DNA from: Tubulanus polymorphus
Lineage: Eukaryota > Nemertea > Palaeonemertea > Tubulaniformes > Tubulanidae
Reading direction: 5' to 3'
Assembly: GCF_964204645.1 (NCBI RefSeq)
Contig: NC_134033.1
Location: 1,547,631-1,609,630, forward strand
DNA length: 62,000 nucleotides
The notes beneath the pieces are model-generated. The model ran no database searches, was not told the DNA's origin, and saw only the letters and a program-made list of their open reading frames with translations. The position numbers and the translations under genes were made by a program. Numbering within the stretch: position 1 is the first letter of the stretch; each line of letters starts with the position of its first letter. Below are positions 38,333 through 50,800 of the stretch, piece by piece.

Positions 38333-38655
38333 TATGGTTCCCACAGAACAGGGAAATTGGGAAAAACTTGGGAATTTTGTAATAATAATTCCCGGTTTGG
38401 AAATATTTGGGAATTTGAAAAAAATTTTCCTTATATCAGGAAAATACTTGGGAAATTCATTATATTTCACATGTTGTATTTGCCAAGGGCGACTTTCTTC
38501 AGCAGTTTCCCTTGAAAATCACCTTTATCAACCAGTCACCGCTAAAATGTTGACTGTTGCATGACGATATGTGTTCATTGCCATTTGGGAAAATTGAAAA
38601 ATCACCCATGAAATACTTGGGAATTCTGAATTCATATAACTGAGGGAACCGTGAT
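38333..38655. mobile_element. Dispersed TIR-like repeat
   Basis: Begins 'ggttcccacagaac' and ends in inverted 'gagggaacc'. The left 190 bp match 10,815-10,990. Confidence 0.5.
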
Positions 38656-38978
38656 ACCAGCATGAAAATGTTTTTTGCTTCTCACTCTCAAGTTTTGTCA
38701 GTATTTGAGATAATTTAGGATTTCTTTTGATACATAATCTTCTGATTATCGGTCGAACAGGAAAGTGTAATTGATAACGGATAGAGCGAGATAGTTTTAC
38801 AACTCCCCCTCCCACTGCCAAGGTTCAGATGAAAGAGATCGAAAAATAACCACAACTAGAAATCATTGTGATCTTGAAAGTATTTTGATATTTCAAAGCT
38901 CTTAAAAATGGAGGCACTACTCTCAAAGTCGTTATCAGATCTGGAATACCACTAACTCAGTAAATAATTCAAACTTAC

Positions 38979-39029
38979 TCGACGGCATTGTAGCCGCGGG
39001 GAGCGGCGCAGTTGCGGTATCTCGTCTCT
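38979..39029 (-). CDS. Inverted copy of exon 39 (RDEIPQLRRSPRLQCRR)
   Basis: Seventeen codons with intact acceptor (tttttccag) and GTAAGT donor. It differs from exon 39 only near its end (QCRR for RRRR). Whether it is transcribed is unknown. Confidence 0.45.
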
Positions 39030-39111
39030 CTGGAAAAAACAAAACGATCAACATTGATTAAATCATCGAAACATTAAATGATTTCTTACTGTTTGGAGAA
39101 TTCGGTATCAG

Positions 39112-39472
39112 AATAACTTGGTAGGACCGGAAAGGTTCAGGGATTCTACATGTGAATAGCTCGGTAGGACCGGAAAGGTTCAGGGATTCTACATGTGAAT
39201 AGCTCGGTAGGACCGGAAAGGTTCAGGGATTCTATATGTGAATACCTCGGTAGGACCAGAAAGGTTCAGGGATTCTATATGTGAATAGCTCGGTTCAGGG
39301 ATTCTATATGTGAATAGCTCGGTAGGACCGGAAAGATTCAGGGATTCTATATGTGAATAGCTCGGTAGGACCGGAGAGATTCAGGGATTCTATATGTGAA
39401 TAGCTCGGTAGGACCGGAAAGGTTCAGGGATTCTTATATGTGAATAGCTCGGTAGGACCAGAGATTCAGGGA
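39112..39472. repeat. 43-bp tandem repeat, inverted relative of 28,820-29,157
   Basis: About eight copies of 'agctcggtaggaccggaaag' plus 'gttcagggattctatatgtg'. Confidence 0.9.
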
Positions 39473-39876
39473 TAATTCTTTTTCCGATGCAAATTTTGAA
39501 AACAATAAAATATCCTCATAATCATTGGTGAACCACAATGATAATAATCTACATGACTTAAAACAGGAAATAATGGTCAAGTCTTCATGAATAACCATGA
39601 ACTGTGGGTGCAGAGACGCGAAAATCACTTGAAAAGTGGTTTGAACGCTCGGACAACTGGAAACATTTAAAAATTTGTCAGTTTTTACCATAGTTTATCA
39701 TTGTTACAATGGTGGTTGTCACCTATGTTGAGGATTTACCGCTAGGGGCAACATTGAAACCCGGTCTATGAAATCGGGCCAAGGTTGAGGATTTACCCCT
39801 AGGAGAAAATGATGTGGTCTATAAAACCCTGCCCAGATTATCGAACTTAAAATGATTTGACGCAAATCAAACTTAC

Positions 39877-40053
39877 TTTCACGGCACCAACGCGGGCTCT
39901 TTTCGATGAGATGATGCTTACCTCCCGTAACTCCCCCTCCCACAGCCGCCCGTCCACGCGACGGGACCACCTCTGCGCAGCAGGGTGCGGCTGCCGGAGG
40001 GTCCGCTGCCTAGGGCGCCTAACTGGGAAGGCAGCAGCTGGAACGGGGTCTGC
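39877..40053 (-). CDS. Fused exon 42/37 copy
   Basis: Runs from the copied ADPVPAAAFPVRR region to GELRE, through the former donor (read as VSIIS), directly into SKRARVGAVK and a GTAAGT donor. The join preserves the reading frame. The 5' end is a breakpoint without a clear acceptor. Confidence 0.35.
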
Positions 40054-40059
40054 ATTCGT

Positions 40060-40740
40060 TTATCTAGAGATCTGCATCAATTGGTGACATTGAGAATTCT
40101 TTCCTTCAGGTCGGCCAATTTTAAGTCTGCCGGCCTTTTCCTATTATAACTTTGTTACCCGCACCCAAATTTTTATTAGGGAATAGAGAAATGTATCTGG
40201 GCTCTTCCCGGTGACCATTGAGTCGTCTCGGCTGTGTTACAAATAGCTTAGTTTCTTCTGTCATTCAACGTGCAGAAGTTGCGAGCGCGATAATTAGTTA
40301 AAACAAAGCGTAAAGAGGAGGCAGCCATTATATAACGTAGGAAGAAAAAGTATAATTAGACTTCGATAATTTTGCAAAATGATTTATTTCATTAGAATTG
40401 AAATGGAGACGTTCATTACCAATTCGGAGCAAACTTAGATTAAAATCTAGCAAAATTAGATTACGATTGAAATGGACGTTCATAACCGTATTTCCAAATG
40501 GGTTTTACTTCCCTGAATTTAGCTGTGTCGTTATTAAGACTGTCGTTGAAACTATTGTTTTCTGTATGAATTCTGCGCCGTTTACTATTTCCTCCGTGAA
40601 GGGCGGACAACGTTATAGTTCGATTCAAATGCGGTAGAATCTTATGGTTTTTGTGTGGTGTCTATAATTTGAGAATGTGCGTATCTAACACTTATTTTTG
40701 TATCAATACCCGGTTAATGATCCATCGGTTATTATCATAC
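40060..40740. other. No gene seen
   Basis: Ordinary AT-rich DNA. A 79-codon plus frame (40,398-40,637) has no supporting motif. Confidence 0.4.
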
Positions 40741-43700
40741 AAATCTTTTTTCACTTTGGGATAAGTTGAATACCGCCCCAGTTTAGTAATACAAGAATCT
40801 TCTTTTTGAAGTAAGATAAACTGCACCTGTTGGAATCACTTTGGGGTAAGATTTAAGCTATCAACCCCTGTTTAGCGATACATGAATCTGTACTTTGTGC
40901 TAATATAAGCTTTTCACTTTTGACCTATATAAACTGCACCTGTAAAAATATTTCCACTTTGGGGTAAGATAAGCTACCCCTGTTAGAATCTCTTCTCTTT
41001 GGGGTAAGATAAACTACCCCTGTTAGAATCTTTTTATTATTAGGGTGACCACCTGTTAGAATCTCTTTGGGGTACGACGGAATACCCCTGTTAGAATCTC
41101 CTTTCTCTTTGGGGTAAGATAAACTACCCATGTTTATTTTAGTAATACAAGAATCTTTTTGGGTAAAAGATCTATATACTGCTCCTGTAAGAGTAAGAAT
41201 CCCTTCTCTTTTGGGGTAAGATAAACGCTACAAACCCTGTTTAGTAATACATGAATCTTTTCTTTTTGGGGAAAGATAAAATGTTCATGTAAGAGTCTAT
41301 TCTTACTTTGGGGTAAGATAAACTACCCCTGCAAGAAATTTTTCTGTTGAGGTAAGATAAATTTAACCCCTGTAAAAATGTTTCACTTGGGGTAAGATAA
41401 GCTTGATGTATGTTAAGTACCCTTGAGGAGAGGTATGGCTAACTAGATGAGTTCAAACCCCAAACAATCCTCTCTGGGGTAAGACATACTTCCCCTGTGA
41501 GTATCTTTGGGGTAAGATAAGCTACAACCCCTGTTTATTCAGTGAATCTTCTCTTTGGGGTAAGATAAACTACCCTGTTTATTCAGTGAATCTTCTCTTT
41601 GGGGTAAGATAAACTATTCCTGTAAGAATCTGTTTATTTTGGGGGAAAACAAACTGCTCCTGTAAGAATCTCTTCTCTTTGGGGTAAGATAAGCTACCCC
41701 TGGAAAAATGTTTTCATTTTGGGGCAAGATAAACTGCTCCTGTTAGAATCTCTTTGCCCTGTGGGGTAAGATAAACTACCCCTGTTAGAATCTCATTTCT
41801 CTCATAAGCAGCAACATTTCTTAGAAAAATATCCATCGTAAAAATACAAGACAAACTGTTCCTGTATCTTTTCTTCACTTTGGGGTAAGATGAGCTACCC
41901 CTGTAAGAATCATATCACTTTGGGGTAAACTACTCCTAGAATCTCATTTCTCCTACGGGTAAGATAAATATAACATTATTAATAAAAGAAAAACTTGTCA
42001 GAATCTTTTCTTCACTTTGAGGTAAGACAGGCTACAACCCCTGTAAAAATGTTTCACTTGGGGTAAGATAAGCTTGGTGTATGTTATGTATAGCTATCCT
42101 TGAGGAGAGGTAAGGCTTACTAGTTTGAGCTCAGTCTGTGAGTTCAAACCCCGATCTTCTTTTCGGGGTAAGATAAGCTACCCCTGTAAGAATCTGTTTA
42201 CTTTGGGGTAAGATAAATATAACCCCTATTTATTTAGTAATACATGAATCTTCTCTTTGGGGTAAGATAAACTGCCCCTGTAAGAATCTGTTTACTTTGG
42301 GGTAAGATAAACTACCCGTGTAAGAATCGCTTTTACCTTTGGAGTAAGATAAACTACCCCTGTAAGAATCTCTTTTCTCTTTGGGGTAAGATAAGCTATC
42401 CCTGTAAGAATCATTTTACTATGGGGTAAGATAAACTACCCCTGTAAGAATCATTTACCTTTGGAGTAAGATAAACTACCCCTGTAAGAATCTCTTTTCT
42501 CTTTGGGGTAAGATAAGCTACCCCTGTAAGAATCTTTAACCTTTGGAGTAAGATAAGCTATCCTTGTAAGAATCATTTTACTATGGGGTAAGATAAACTA
42601 CCCCTGTAAGAATCTGTTTACTTTGGGGTAAGATAAGCTATCCCTGTGAGAATCATTTTACTATGGGGTAAGATAAGCTACCCCTGTAAGAATCTTTTAC
42701 TTTGGAGTAAGATAAGCTATCCCTGTAAGAATCATTTTACTATGGGGTAAGATAAACTACCCCTGTAAGAATCTTTAACCTTTGGAGTAAGATAAACTAC
42801 CCCTGTAAGAATCTCTTTTCTCTTTGGGGTAAGATAAGCTACCCCTGTAAGAATCATTTTACTATGGGGTAAGATAAACTGCCCCTGTAAGAATCTTTAA
42901 CCTTTGGAGTAAGATAAGCTATCCTTGTAAGAATCATTTTACTATGGGGTAAGATAAACTACCCCTGTAAGAATCTGTTTACTTTGGGGTAAGATAAGCT
43001 ATCCCTGTGAGAATCATTTTACTATGGGGTAAGATAAACTACCCCTGTAAGAATCTTTTACTTTGGAGTAAGATAAGCTATCCCTGTAAGAATCATTTTA
43101 CTATGGGGTAAGATAAACTACCCCTGTAAGAATCTCTTTTCTCTTTGGAGTAAGATAAGCTGCCCCTGTAAGAATCTTTTACCTTTGGGGTAAGATAAGC
43201 TATCCCTGTAAGAATCTTTTACTTTGGAGTAAGATAAGCTACCCCTGTAAGAATCTTTTACTTTGGAGTAAGATAAGCTACCCCTGTAAGAATCTTTTAC
43301 CTTTGGGGTAAGTAAGCTATCCCTGTAAGAATCTTTTACCTTTGGGGTAAGATAAGCTATCCCTGTAAGAATCTTTTACTTTGGAGTAAGATAAGCTATC
43401 CCTGTAAGAATCTTTTACCTTTGGGGTAAGATAAGCTATCCCTGTAAGAATCTTTTACTTTGGAGTAAGATAAGCTACCCCTGTAAGAATCTTTTACCTT
43501 TGGGGTAAGATAAGCTATCCCTGTAAGAATCTTTTACTTTGGAGTAAGATAAGCTATCCCTGTAAGAATCTTTTACCTTTGGGGTAAGATGAATATAACC
43601 CCTATTTATTTAGCAATACATGATCTTCTCTTTGGGGTAAGATAAACTACCCCTGTCAGAATCTTTTACTTTGGAGTAAGATAAGCTACCCGTGTAAGAA

Positions 43701-44290
43701 TCTTTTACTTTGGAGTAAGATAAACTACCCCTGTTAGAATCTTTTTTCTCTTTGGAGTAAGATAAGCTACCCCTGTAAGAATCTTTTACTTTGGAGTAAG
43801 ATAAGCTATCCCTGTAAGAATCTTTTACCTTTGGGGTAAGATGAATATAACCCCTATTTATTTAGCAATACATGATCTTCTCTTTGGGGTAAGATAAACT
43901 ACCCCTGTCAGAATCTTTTACTTTGGGGTAAGATAAACTACCCCTGTGAGAAATTTTTACTTTGGGGTAAGATGAATATAACCCCTATTTATTTAGTAAT
44001 ACATGAATCTTCACTTTGGGGTAAGATGAGCTACCCCTGTCAGAATCATTTCACTATGTGGTAAGATAAGCCACCCCTGTTAGAATCTCATTTTTCCTAC
44101 GGGTAAGATAAATATAACATAAGAAATACAAGACAAGCTGCTCCTGTAAGAATCTTTTACTTTGAGGTAAGATGAATATGACCCCTATTTATATTTATTT
44201 AGTAATACATGGATCTTCTCTTTGGAGTAAGATAAGCTCCACAAGAATCATTTCTTCACTTTGGGGTAAGATAAACTATAATCCCCTATA
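40740..44290. repeat. 3.5-kb satellite of hairpin units with GGGGTAAGAT core
   Basis: Roughly 35-50-bp units built from TTTGGGGTAAGATAAACTAC, then CCCTGTAAGAATCTTTT. GGGGTA and TACCCC pair in each unit. Variation grows toward the left edge; higher-order units of two or three appear in the middle. A spacer with 'tatttatttagtaatacatg' recurs. Confidence 0.95.
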
Positions 44291-44396
44291 TATAAAAATG
44301 CCGAGATATTCGTTTCATTAATTGGTAGTAATTGTTAATGAGTTTACAGTACGATGCAGTTATTCATGTTAAAAGTTCAGGCATTAGCCTTTCTCT

Positions 44397-44456
44397 ATGT
44401 ATGAAGTTGCACTCGCTTTCTGCATCTTATCCAGGAATATTTTCAATATTTTTGAT
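44397..44456 (+). CDS. Possible small first exon
   Basis: ATG with a 20-codon frame MYEVALAFCILSRNIFNIFD directly before GTAAGTATG. The hydrophobic start could be a signal peptide. No partner exon was identified. Confidence 0.2.
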
Positions 44457-44526
44457 GTAAGTATGTTTACAACATACTCACTACAACTAAACCAAGCTTT
44501 TATCTTGGATGTAAAACTAAGTGTGT

Positions 44527-45066
44527 TCGTTAGTTCAAAGAGTATGACTACTCATTCGTTAATTCAAGTATACGACTACTCATTCGTTAGTTCAAGTATA
44601 CGACTACTCATTCGTTAGTTCAAGTATACGACTACTCATTCGTTAGTTCAAGTATACGACTACTCATTCGTTAGTTCAAGTATACGACTACTCATTCGTT
44701 AGTTCAAGTATACGACTACTCATTCGTTAGTTCAAGTATACGACTACTCATTCGTTAGTTCAAGTATACGACTACTCATTCGTTAGTTCAAGTATACGAC
44801 TACTCATTCGTTAGTTCAAGTATATGACTACTCATTCGTTAGTTCTAGTATATGACTACTCATTCGTTAGTTCAAGTATACGACTACTCATTCGTTAGTT
44901 CAAGTATATGACTACTCATTCGTTAGTTCAAGTATATGACTACTCATTTGTTAGTTCAGGTATACGACTACTCATTCGTTAGTTCAAGTATACGACTACT
45001 CATTCGTTAGTTCAAGTATACGACTACTCATTCGTTAGTTCAAGTATACGACTACTCATTCGTTAT
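44527..45066. repeat. 28-bp tandem repeat, about 19 copies
   Basis: Unit GTTAGTTCAAGTATACGACT plus ACTCATTC. Very homogeneous, with ATACGAC/ATATGAC as the main variant. Confidence 0.97.
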
Positions 45067-46290
45067 TTCGTAGGTCAAATTAGTTGACTACGTGTGTTTT
45101 GCTGCTGGTTACCCTTTTTTTGCCTTCGATCTATCTGAAGATACCTTCGCCTCTTCCATGCTCTCCTCTGTCCGTGCTTCACTGCTTCTGCGCTGTTCCA
45201 CGGTTTATGCTGCGGCGCTGTGATCTGAGCCTCTGTCGACTGTATGCGTCTGCTTTTGCCAGTAAGTACCCTTTTATTTTTTTGGTGGGTCCCGGGATGT
45301 TTTTTATCGATTTTTTCTCCGCTGCGGAACATTGCCAAGTCACTTTTTTGAACTCGATAAATTGGCGTGAGCCTCGGGATAATGATGATAATTATCATCA
45401 TCCGAATATGTGTTGCAGTGTTGCGACACTTTAACTGTGGACCGTTGATGGTCTTTATATATATTATTACTGATCTTTATGTGGCTTGGCAATTAGATCT
45501 AGTTGGGGGCCCTTGGACTTCAAAATGTTTTGGGGGGCCCCACCCACCCGTTATAACAATGTGATGATGAGGTCAACTATATATATTTTCATCTATTTCA
45601 CAATGAAATAGATTGCTAAAGGTTTATGGTTTTCCTGAAACCATATTTCATTAGCAGTTTAACTGCCATCTTATGTAAAAAGTCTTAAAATCTGATCTAA
45701 TGTTGAATACAGAGTTTTGCTGTACTCTGATATTTTGCGATGAAATAGATTGCTGAAGGTTTGCAGTTTTTACTGAAACCAGATTTCATTGAGATTTTTT
45801 TCCCTTCGATCTATAGTTTTTACTGAAACCAGATTTCATTGAGATTTTTTTCCCTTCTGAAGATACCTTCGCCGTTTTTTACTGAAACCAGATTTCATTA
45901 CGCAGTATAACTGCCATCTTATGTAAATAGATTCAATAATACAAACTGACTTAATGTTTAGATCAGTTGTAACTGAGGGCGTAACCTTGGTATTTTTACT
46001 GTACATGAAAACATTCCTGTGAAGAAATGTTTTACCCTGTTAACTTTTTAATATTGATATCGCGATAAACTTGTTCCTCTCATATTATCACATTTTACCC
46101 GCCCGATATAGGATTCTTGTTTATTTGGTTCAGGGATATACCACGGGTTAGTTGAGGGATTTTTATGCCGCAGTGGAGCTTTATTGTAATCATAAATGGT
46201 TTTTGTTCGATTATATTTCGTAAAAGGCTTTACCCGGACCATCCTTTTACTTGTCTCGATTCGTCGTCGTCGTCGAACCCGGATCCGCTA
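45067..46290. other. Unassigned region, possible transposon remnant
   Basis: Overlapping frames on both strands at 45,075-45,434 lack recognisable domains; a GTAAGT donor is seen at 45,262. At 45,600-45,920 three diverged copies of 'gaaatagattgct ... ctgaaaccatatttcatt' occur. A (CGT)n stretch lies near 46,262. Confidence 0.35.
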
Positions 46291-46339
46291 CCATCGCGAT
46301 ATTCCGCTTATGATCGTTAACGTTTACGTTTTGATTAAA

Positions 46340-46550
46340 GTAGCGATCGACTGGCACCGCTATCATTTACCGTCAACGCGCGGTGGTCAACTGAACCTAA
46401 TGTCAACTCACCGCGTGATAAACTGGCACTGCTATCATTTACCGTCAACGCGCAGTGGTCAACTGAATCTACTGTCAACTCACCACGCGATCGACTGGCA
46501 CTGCTATCATTTACTGTCAATGCGCGGTGGTCATCTAACCCTGCGATCAA
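46340..46550 (+). repeat. 72-bp array, unit 1
   Basis: Three copies of a unit containing 'ctggcactgctatcatttac' and 'cgcgcggtggtcaactgaac'. Open on both strands. Confidence 0.9.
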
Positions 46551-46596
46551 CTCAGTACTGTCAACTCAAACTGCGGTCAACGCTACTCTCGGCTAA

Positions 46597-47575
46597 ATGT
46601 CGACTCAATGGTCAGATCTAATGTCAACTCTATCTTGGAGTCATTCAGTCTTATTACTCCACCAACATTCAACGGTCAACTGGGCAAACAACTCAAGCAA
46701 ATCAGGTAATTATCTTTCTCATCACTTCTCACTTTAAAATTTGTAGTTTTGTGTAATATTTTGATGTGTTTGAAATCTGTATTTATATTTTGTTTTATTT
46801 CAGTTTCTCCAATTTGCTGTTGTTACTATGAACCGGAAAACACTGCTTCGCAAAAACAACGTCGTACAGTGTGAACAAATCTGATCAATCAAAATCCACT
46901 ATATTGCTATCAGTTGCATCTCGTGGACAGTATCGCTATCAGTTGCGTCTCGTGGACAGTATCGCTATCAGTTGCTTCTCGTGGACAGTATCGCTATCAG
47001 TTGCTTCTCGTGGACGGTATCGCTATCAGTTGCATCTCGTGGACGGTATCGCTATCAGTTGCGTCTCGTGGACGGTATCGCTATCAGTTGCTTCTCGTGG
47101 ACGGTATCGCTATCAGTTGCGTCTCGTGGACGGTATCGCTATCAGTTGCGTCTCGTGGACGGTATCGCTATCAGTTGCGTCTCGTGGACGGTATCGCTAT
47201 CAGTTGCGTCTCGTGGACAGTATCGCTATCAGTTCCATCTACTGGACAAACAACTCAAGCAAATCAGGTAAATATTTCTTTCTCATAATTCCTTGTATTC
47301 GAATTACTTTGTAGCTTTGTAATATTTTGATCGGATTGAAATCTATATTTATATTTTGATTATTTTGTTGTTTTTCAGTTTCTACAATTTGCTGCTGTTA
47401 TATGAACTGTAAAGCAGGATGTGCCGAACAGTGTGAAAAATCGCATTCAGAAAAAAATGTACCAAACCAATGTGATTACAAAACATCAATCTTGCGATGT
47501 AAAGTAACATGGAAACAATTCGATCTATCGAAACATCAGGTTTGCTGTTATCAGTCAAGAGACTATCTGATATAA
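46597..47575 (+). CDS. Cysteine-rich peptide gene, unit 1
   Basis: Exon A 46,597-46,705 has 36 codons starting MSTQWSDLMSTLSWS and ending WANNSSKS plus one base. Phase-1 introns: 46,706-46,803 and 47,268-47,378. Exon C (47,379-47,575) continues VSTICCCYMNCKAGCAEQC, later NQCDYKTSILRC and HQVCCYQSRDYLI, then TAA: ten cysteines. Splicing A to C gives 101 residues. If exon B is kept the frame ends at TGA 46,872 after VSPICCCYYEPENTASQK (60 residues). No convincing signal peptide. Secretion is only an inference from the cysteines, and I do not assign a function. Alternatively the unit is a non-coding transcript. Confidence 0.4.
46912..47232 (+). repeat. 29-bp VNTR, unit 1 (about 11 copies)
   Basis: Unit TTGCGTCTCGTGGACGGTAT plus CGCTATCAG inside exon B. 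All three plus-strand frames are open. Confidence 0.97.
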
Positions 47576-47737
47576 ATGCGTGAGAGTCACCTGCTATGCT
47601 ATCCAGTCTTACGGGACCGTCTCATACAATGCGATATCGAGTATGAAAGTTGAATGATACCCACAGCGAAAAGGCTTATATGATACAATACGTCATGTTC
47701 ATCAGTAACAAAGAAACGAGACGAACTGAGTTGAGAC

Positions 47738-47900
47738 ACCAAGGATCAAGTAACCCGCTATCTGTCGTGGATCCAGTAACCCGCTATCTGTCATAGATCC
47801 AGTAACCCGCTATCTGTCATGGATCCAGTAACCCGCTATCTGTCGTGGATTCAGTAACCCGCTATCTGTCGTAGATCCAGTAACCCGCTATCTGTCATAG
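47738..47900 (+). repeat. 26-bp array after unit 1
   Basis: About six copies of 'gatccagtaacccgctatct'. Confidence 0.9.
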
Positions 47901-48224
47901 GGCTGTCGTATATAGTCCAATACGTCACGATCGCGAGTAATAACGAAACGGGTCGAATCACAAACGTTCCAGTGCACAAATAACTCGCTAGCGTTCCTTC
48001 TCGCTTGCGATCTCGAGATATTTTCCAGAAAGAAAAATTTGGTTGAAAGTGTACGTTGTGTAATCGGGTAGTGGAAGGAGTTAAAGGAGCTGAATCACCT
48101 CGTTCGTTCGTTCGTTACTACGTTTGGTTACTTCGCGTAATTAGACTCGTTTTAAAATTCGTAAACGCTTCATCACCATCGCGATATTCCGCTTATGATC
48201 GTTTACGTTTTGATTAAAGTAGCG

Positions 48225-48425
48225 ATCGACTGGCACTGCTATCATTTACCGTCAACACGCGGTGGTCAACTGAACCTAATGGCAACTCACCGCATGATAA
48301 ACTGGCTCTGCTATCATTTACCGTCAACGCGCGGTGGTCAACTGAACCTAATGGCAACTCACCGCGTGATAAACTGGCTCTGCTATCATTTACCGTCAAC
48401 GTGCGGTGGTCATCTAACCCTGCGA
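48225..48425 (+). repeat. 72-bp array, unit 2
   Basis: Three copies, as in unit 1. Confidence 0.9.
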
Positions 48426-48475
48426 TCAACTCAGTACTGTCAACTCAAACTGCGGTCAACGCTACTCTCGGCTAA

Positions 48476-49654
48476 ATGTCGACTCAATGGTCAGATCTAA
48501 TGTCAATTCTATCTTGGAGTCATTCAGTCTTATTACTCCACCAACATTCAACGGTCAACTGGGCAAACAACTCAAGCAAATCAGGTAATTATCTTTCTCA
48601 TCATTTCTCACTTTAAAATTTGTAGTTTTGTGTAATATTTTGATGTGTTTGAAATCTGTATTTATATTTTGTTTTATTTCAGTTTCTCCAATTTGCTGTT
48701 GTTACTATGAACCGGAAAACACTGCTTCGCAAAAACAACGTCGTACAGTGTGAACAAATCTGATCAATCAAAATCCACTATATTGCTATCAGTTGCATCT
48801 CGTGGAAAGTATCGCTATCAGTTGCATCTCGTGGACGGTATCGCTATCAGTTGCGTCTCGTGGACGGTATCGCTATCAGTTGCATCTCGTGGACAGTATC
48901 GCTATCAGTTGCATCTCGTGGACAGTATCGCTATCAGTTGCATCTCGTGGACGGTATCGCTATCAGTTGCGTCTCGTGGACGGTATCGCTATCAGTTGCG
49001 TCTCGTGGACGGTATCGCTATCAGTTGCGTCTCGTGGACGGTATCGCTATCAGTTGCGTCTCGTGGACGGTATCGCTATCAGTTGCGTCTCGTGGACGGT
49101 ATCGCTATCAGTTGCGTCTCGTGGACGGTATCGCTATCAGTTGCGTCTCGTGGACGGTATCGCTATCAGTTGCGTCTCGTGGACGGTATCGCTATCAGTT
49201 GCGTCTCGTGGACGGTATCGCTATCAGTTGCGTCTCGTGGACGGTATCGCTATCAGTTGCGTCTCGTGGACGGTATCGCTATCAGTTGCGTCTCGTGGAC
49301 GGTATCGCTATCAGTTCCATCAACTGGACAAACAACTCAAGCAAATCAGGTAAATATTTCTTTCTCATAATTCCTTGTATTCGAATTACTTTGTAGCTTT
49401 GTAATATTTTGATCGGATTGAAATTTATATTTTGATTATTTTGTTGTTTTTCAGTTTCTACAATTTGCTGCTGTTATGATATGAACTGTAAAGCAGGATG
49501 TGCCGAACAGTGTGAAAAATCGCATTCAGAAAAAAATGTACCAAACCAATGTGATTACAAAACATCAATGTTGCGATGTAAAGTAACACAGAAACAATTC
49601 AATCTATCGAAACATCAGGTTTGCTGTTATCAGTCAAGAGACTATCTGATATAA
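48476..49654 (+). CDS. Cysteine-rich peptide gene, unit 2
   Basis: Exon A 48,476-48,584, exon B 48,683-49,349 (about 18 VNTR copies), exon C 49,455-49,654. Exon C has one extra codon (CCCYDMNC) relative to unit 1, an in-frame indel, plus changes such as T for I and Q for W; all ten cysteines and the stop are kept. A to C splicing gives 102 residues. Confidence 0.4.
48790..49310 (+). repeat. 29-bp VNTR, unit 2 (about 18 copies)
   Basis: Same unit as in unit 1, more homogeneous toward its 3' half. Confidence 0.97.
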
Positions 49655-49826
49655 ATGCGTGAGAGTCACCTGCTATGCTATCCAGTCTTACGGGACCGTC
49701 TCATACAATGCGATATCGAGTATGAAAGTTGAATGATACCCACAGCGAAAAGGCTTATATGATACAATACGTCATGTTCATCAGTAACAAAGAAACGAGA
49801 CGAACTGAGTTGAGACACCAAGGATC

Positions 49827-49925
49827 AAGTAACCCGCTATCTGTCGTGGATCCAGTAACCCGCTATCTGTCGTGGATTCAGTAACCCGCTATCTGTCGTA
49901 GATCCAGTAACCCGCTATCTGTCAT
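49827..49925 (+). repeat. 26-bp array after unit 2
   Basis: Four copies of the 'ccagtaacccgctatctgtc' unit. Confidence 0.9.
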
Positions 49926-50259
49926 AGGGCTGTCGTATATAGTCCAATACGTCACGATCGCGAGTAATAACGAAACAGGTCGAATCACAAACGTTCCAGT
50001 GCACAAATAACTCGCTAGCGTTCCTTCTCGCTTGCGATCTCGAGATATTTTCCAGAAAGAAAAATTTGGTTGAAAGTGTACGTTGTGTAATCGGGTAGTG
50101 GAAGGAGTTAAAGGAGCTGAATCGCCTCGTTCGTTCGTTCGTTCGTTACTACGTTTGGTTACTTCGCGTAATTAGACTCGTTTTAAAATTCGTAAATGCT
50201 TCATCGCCATCGCGATATTCCGCTTATGATCGTTTACGTTTACGTTTTGATTAAAGTAG

Positions 50260-50750
50260 CGATCGACTGGCACTGCTATCATTTACCGTCAACGCGCGGT
50301 GGTCAACTGAACCTAATGTCAACTCACCGCGTGATAAACTGGCACTGCTATCATTTACCGTCAACGCACGGTGGTCAACCGAACCTAATGTCAACTCACC
50401 GCGTGATAAACTGGCACTGTTATCATTTACCGTCAACGCGCGGTGGTCAACCGAACCTAATGTCCACTCACCGCGTGATAAACTGGCACTGCTATCATTT
50501 ACCGTCAACGCGCGGTGGTCAACTGAACCTAATGTCAACTCACCGCGTGATAAACTGGCACTGCTATCATTTACCGTCAACGCGCGGTGGTCAACTGAAC
50601 CTAATGTCAACTCACCGCGTAATAAACTGGCTCTGCTATCATTTACCGTCAACGCGCGGTGGTCAACTGAATCTACTGTCAACTCACCACGCGATTGACT
50701 GGCACTGCTATCATTTACCGTCAACGCGCGGTGGTCATCTAACCCTGCGA
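50260..50750 (+). repeat. 72-bp array, unit 3 (about seven copies)
   Basis: Longest 72-bp array. It gives a 209-codon plus frame with repeated HCYHLPSTRGGQLNLMSTHR and a 167-codon antisense frame. Confidence 0.95.
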
Positions 50751-50800
50751 TCAACTCAGTACTGTCAACTCAAACTGCGGTCAACGCTACTCTCAGCTAA

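Larger units (their letters stand above)
38825..40053 (-). pseudogene. Inverted, rearranged partial copy of the micro-exon gene
   Basis: Read on the minus strand this joins part of exon 42, then the 3' part of exon 37 with its downstream intron, then the 43-bp array, then exon 39 with flanking introns. The order differs from the parent gene (32.9-33.0 kb piece moved ahead of 27.8-29.4 kb). Copied exons remain open. Confidence 0.85.

Noticed and set aside
40740-44290. CRISPR-like regular repeats
   Set aside because: Units are contiguous and variable, without unique spacers, and the DNA is eukaryotic; it is a satellite.
44527-45066. 28-bp repeats of CRISPR-like length
   Set aside because: There are no spacers between copies; it is a simple tandem repeat.
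45075-45434. Overlapping 108- and 116-codon frames on opposite strands
   Set aside because: Neither shows a domain or a proper ATG-led structure; kept only as an unassigned region.
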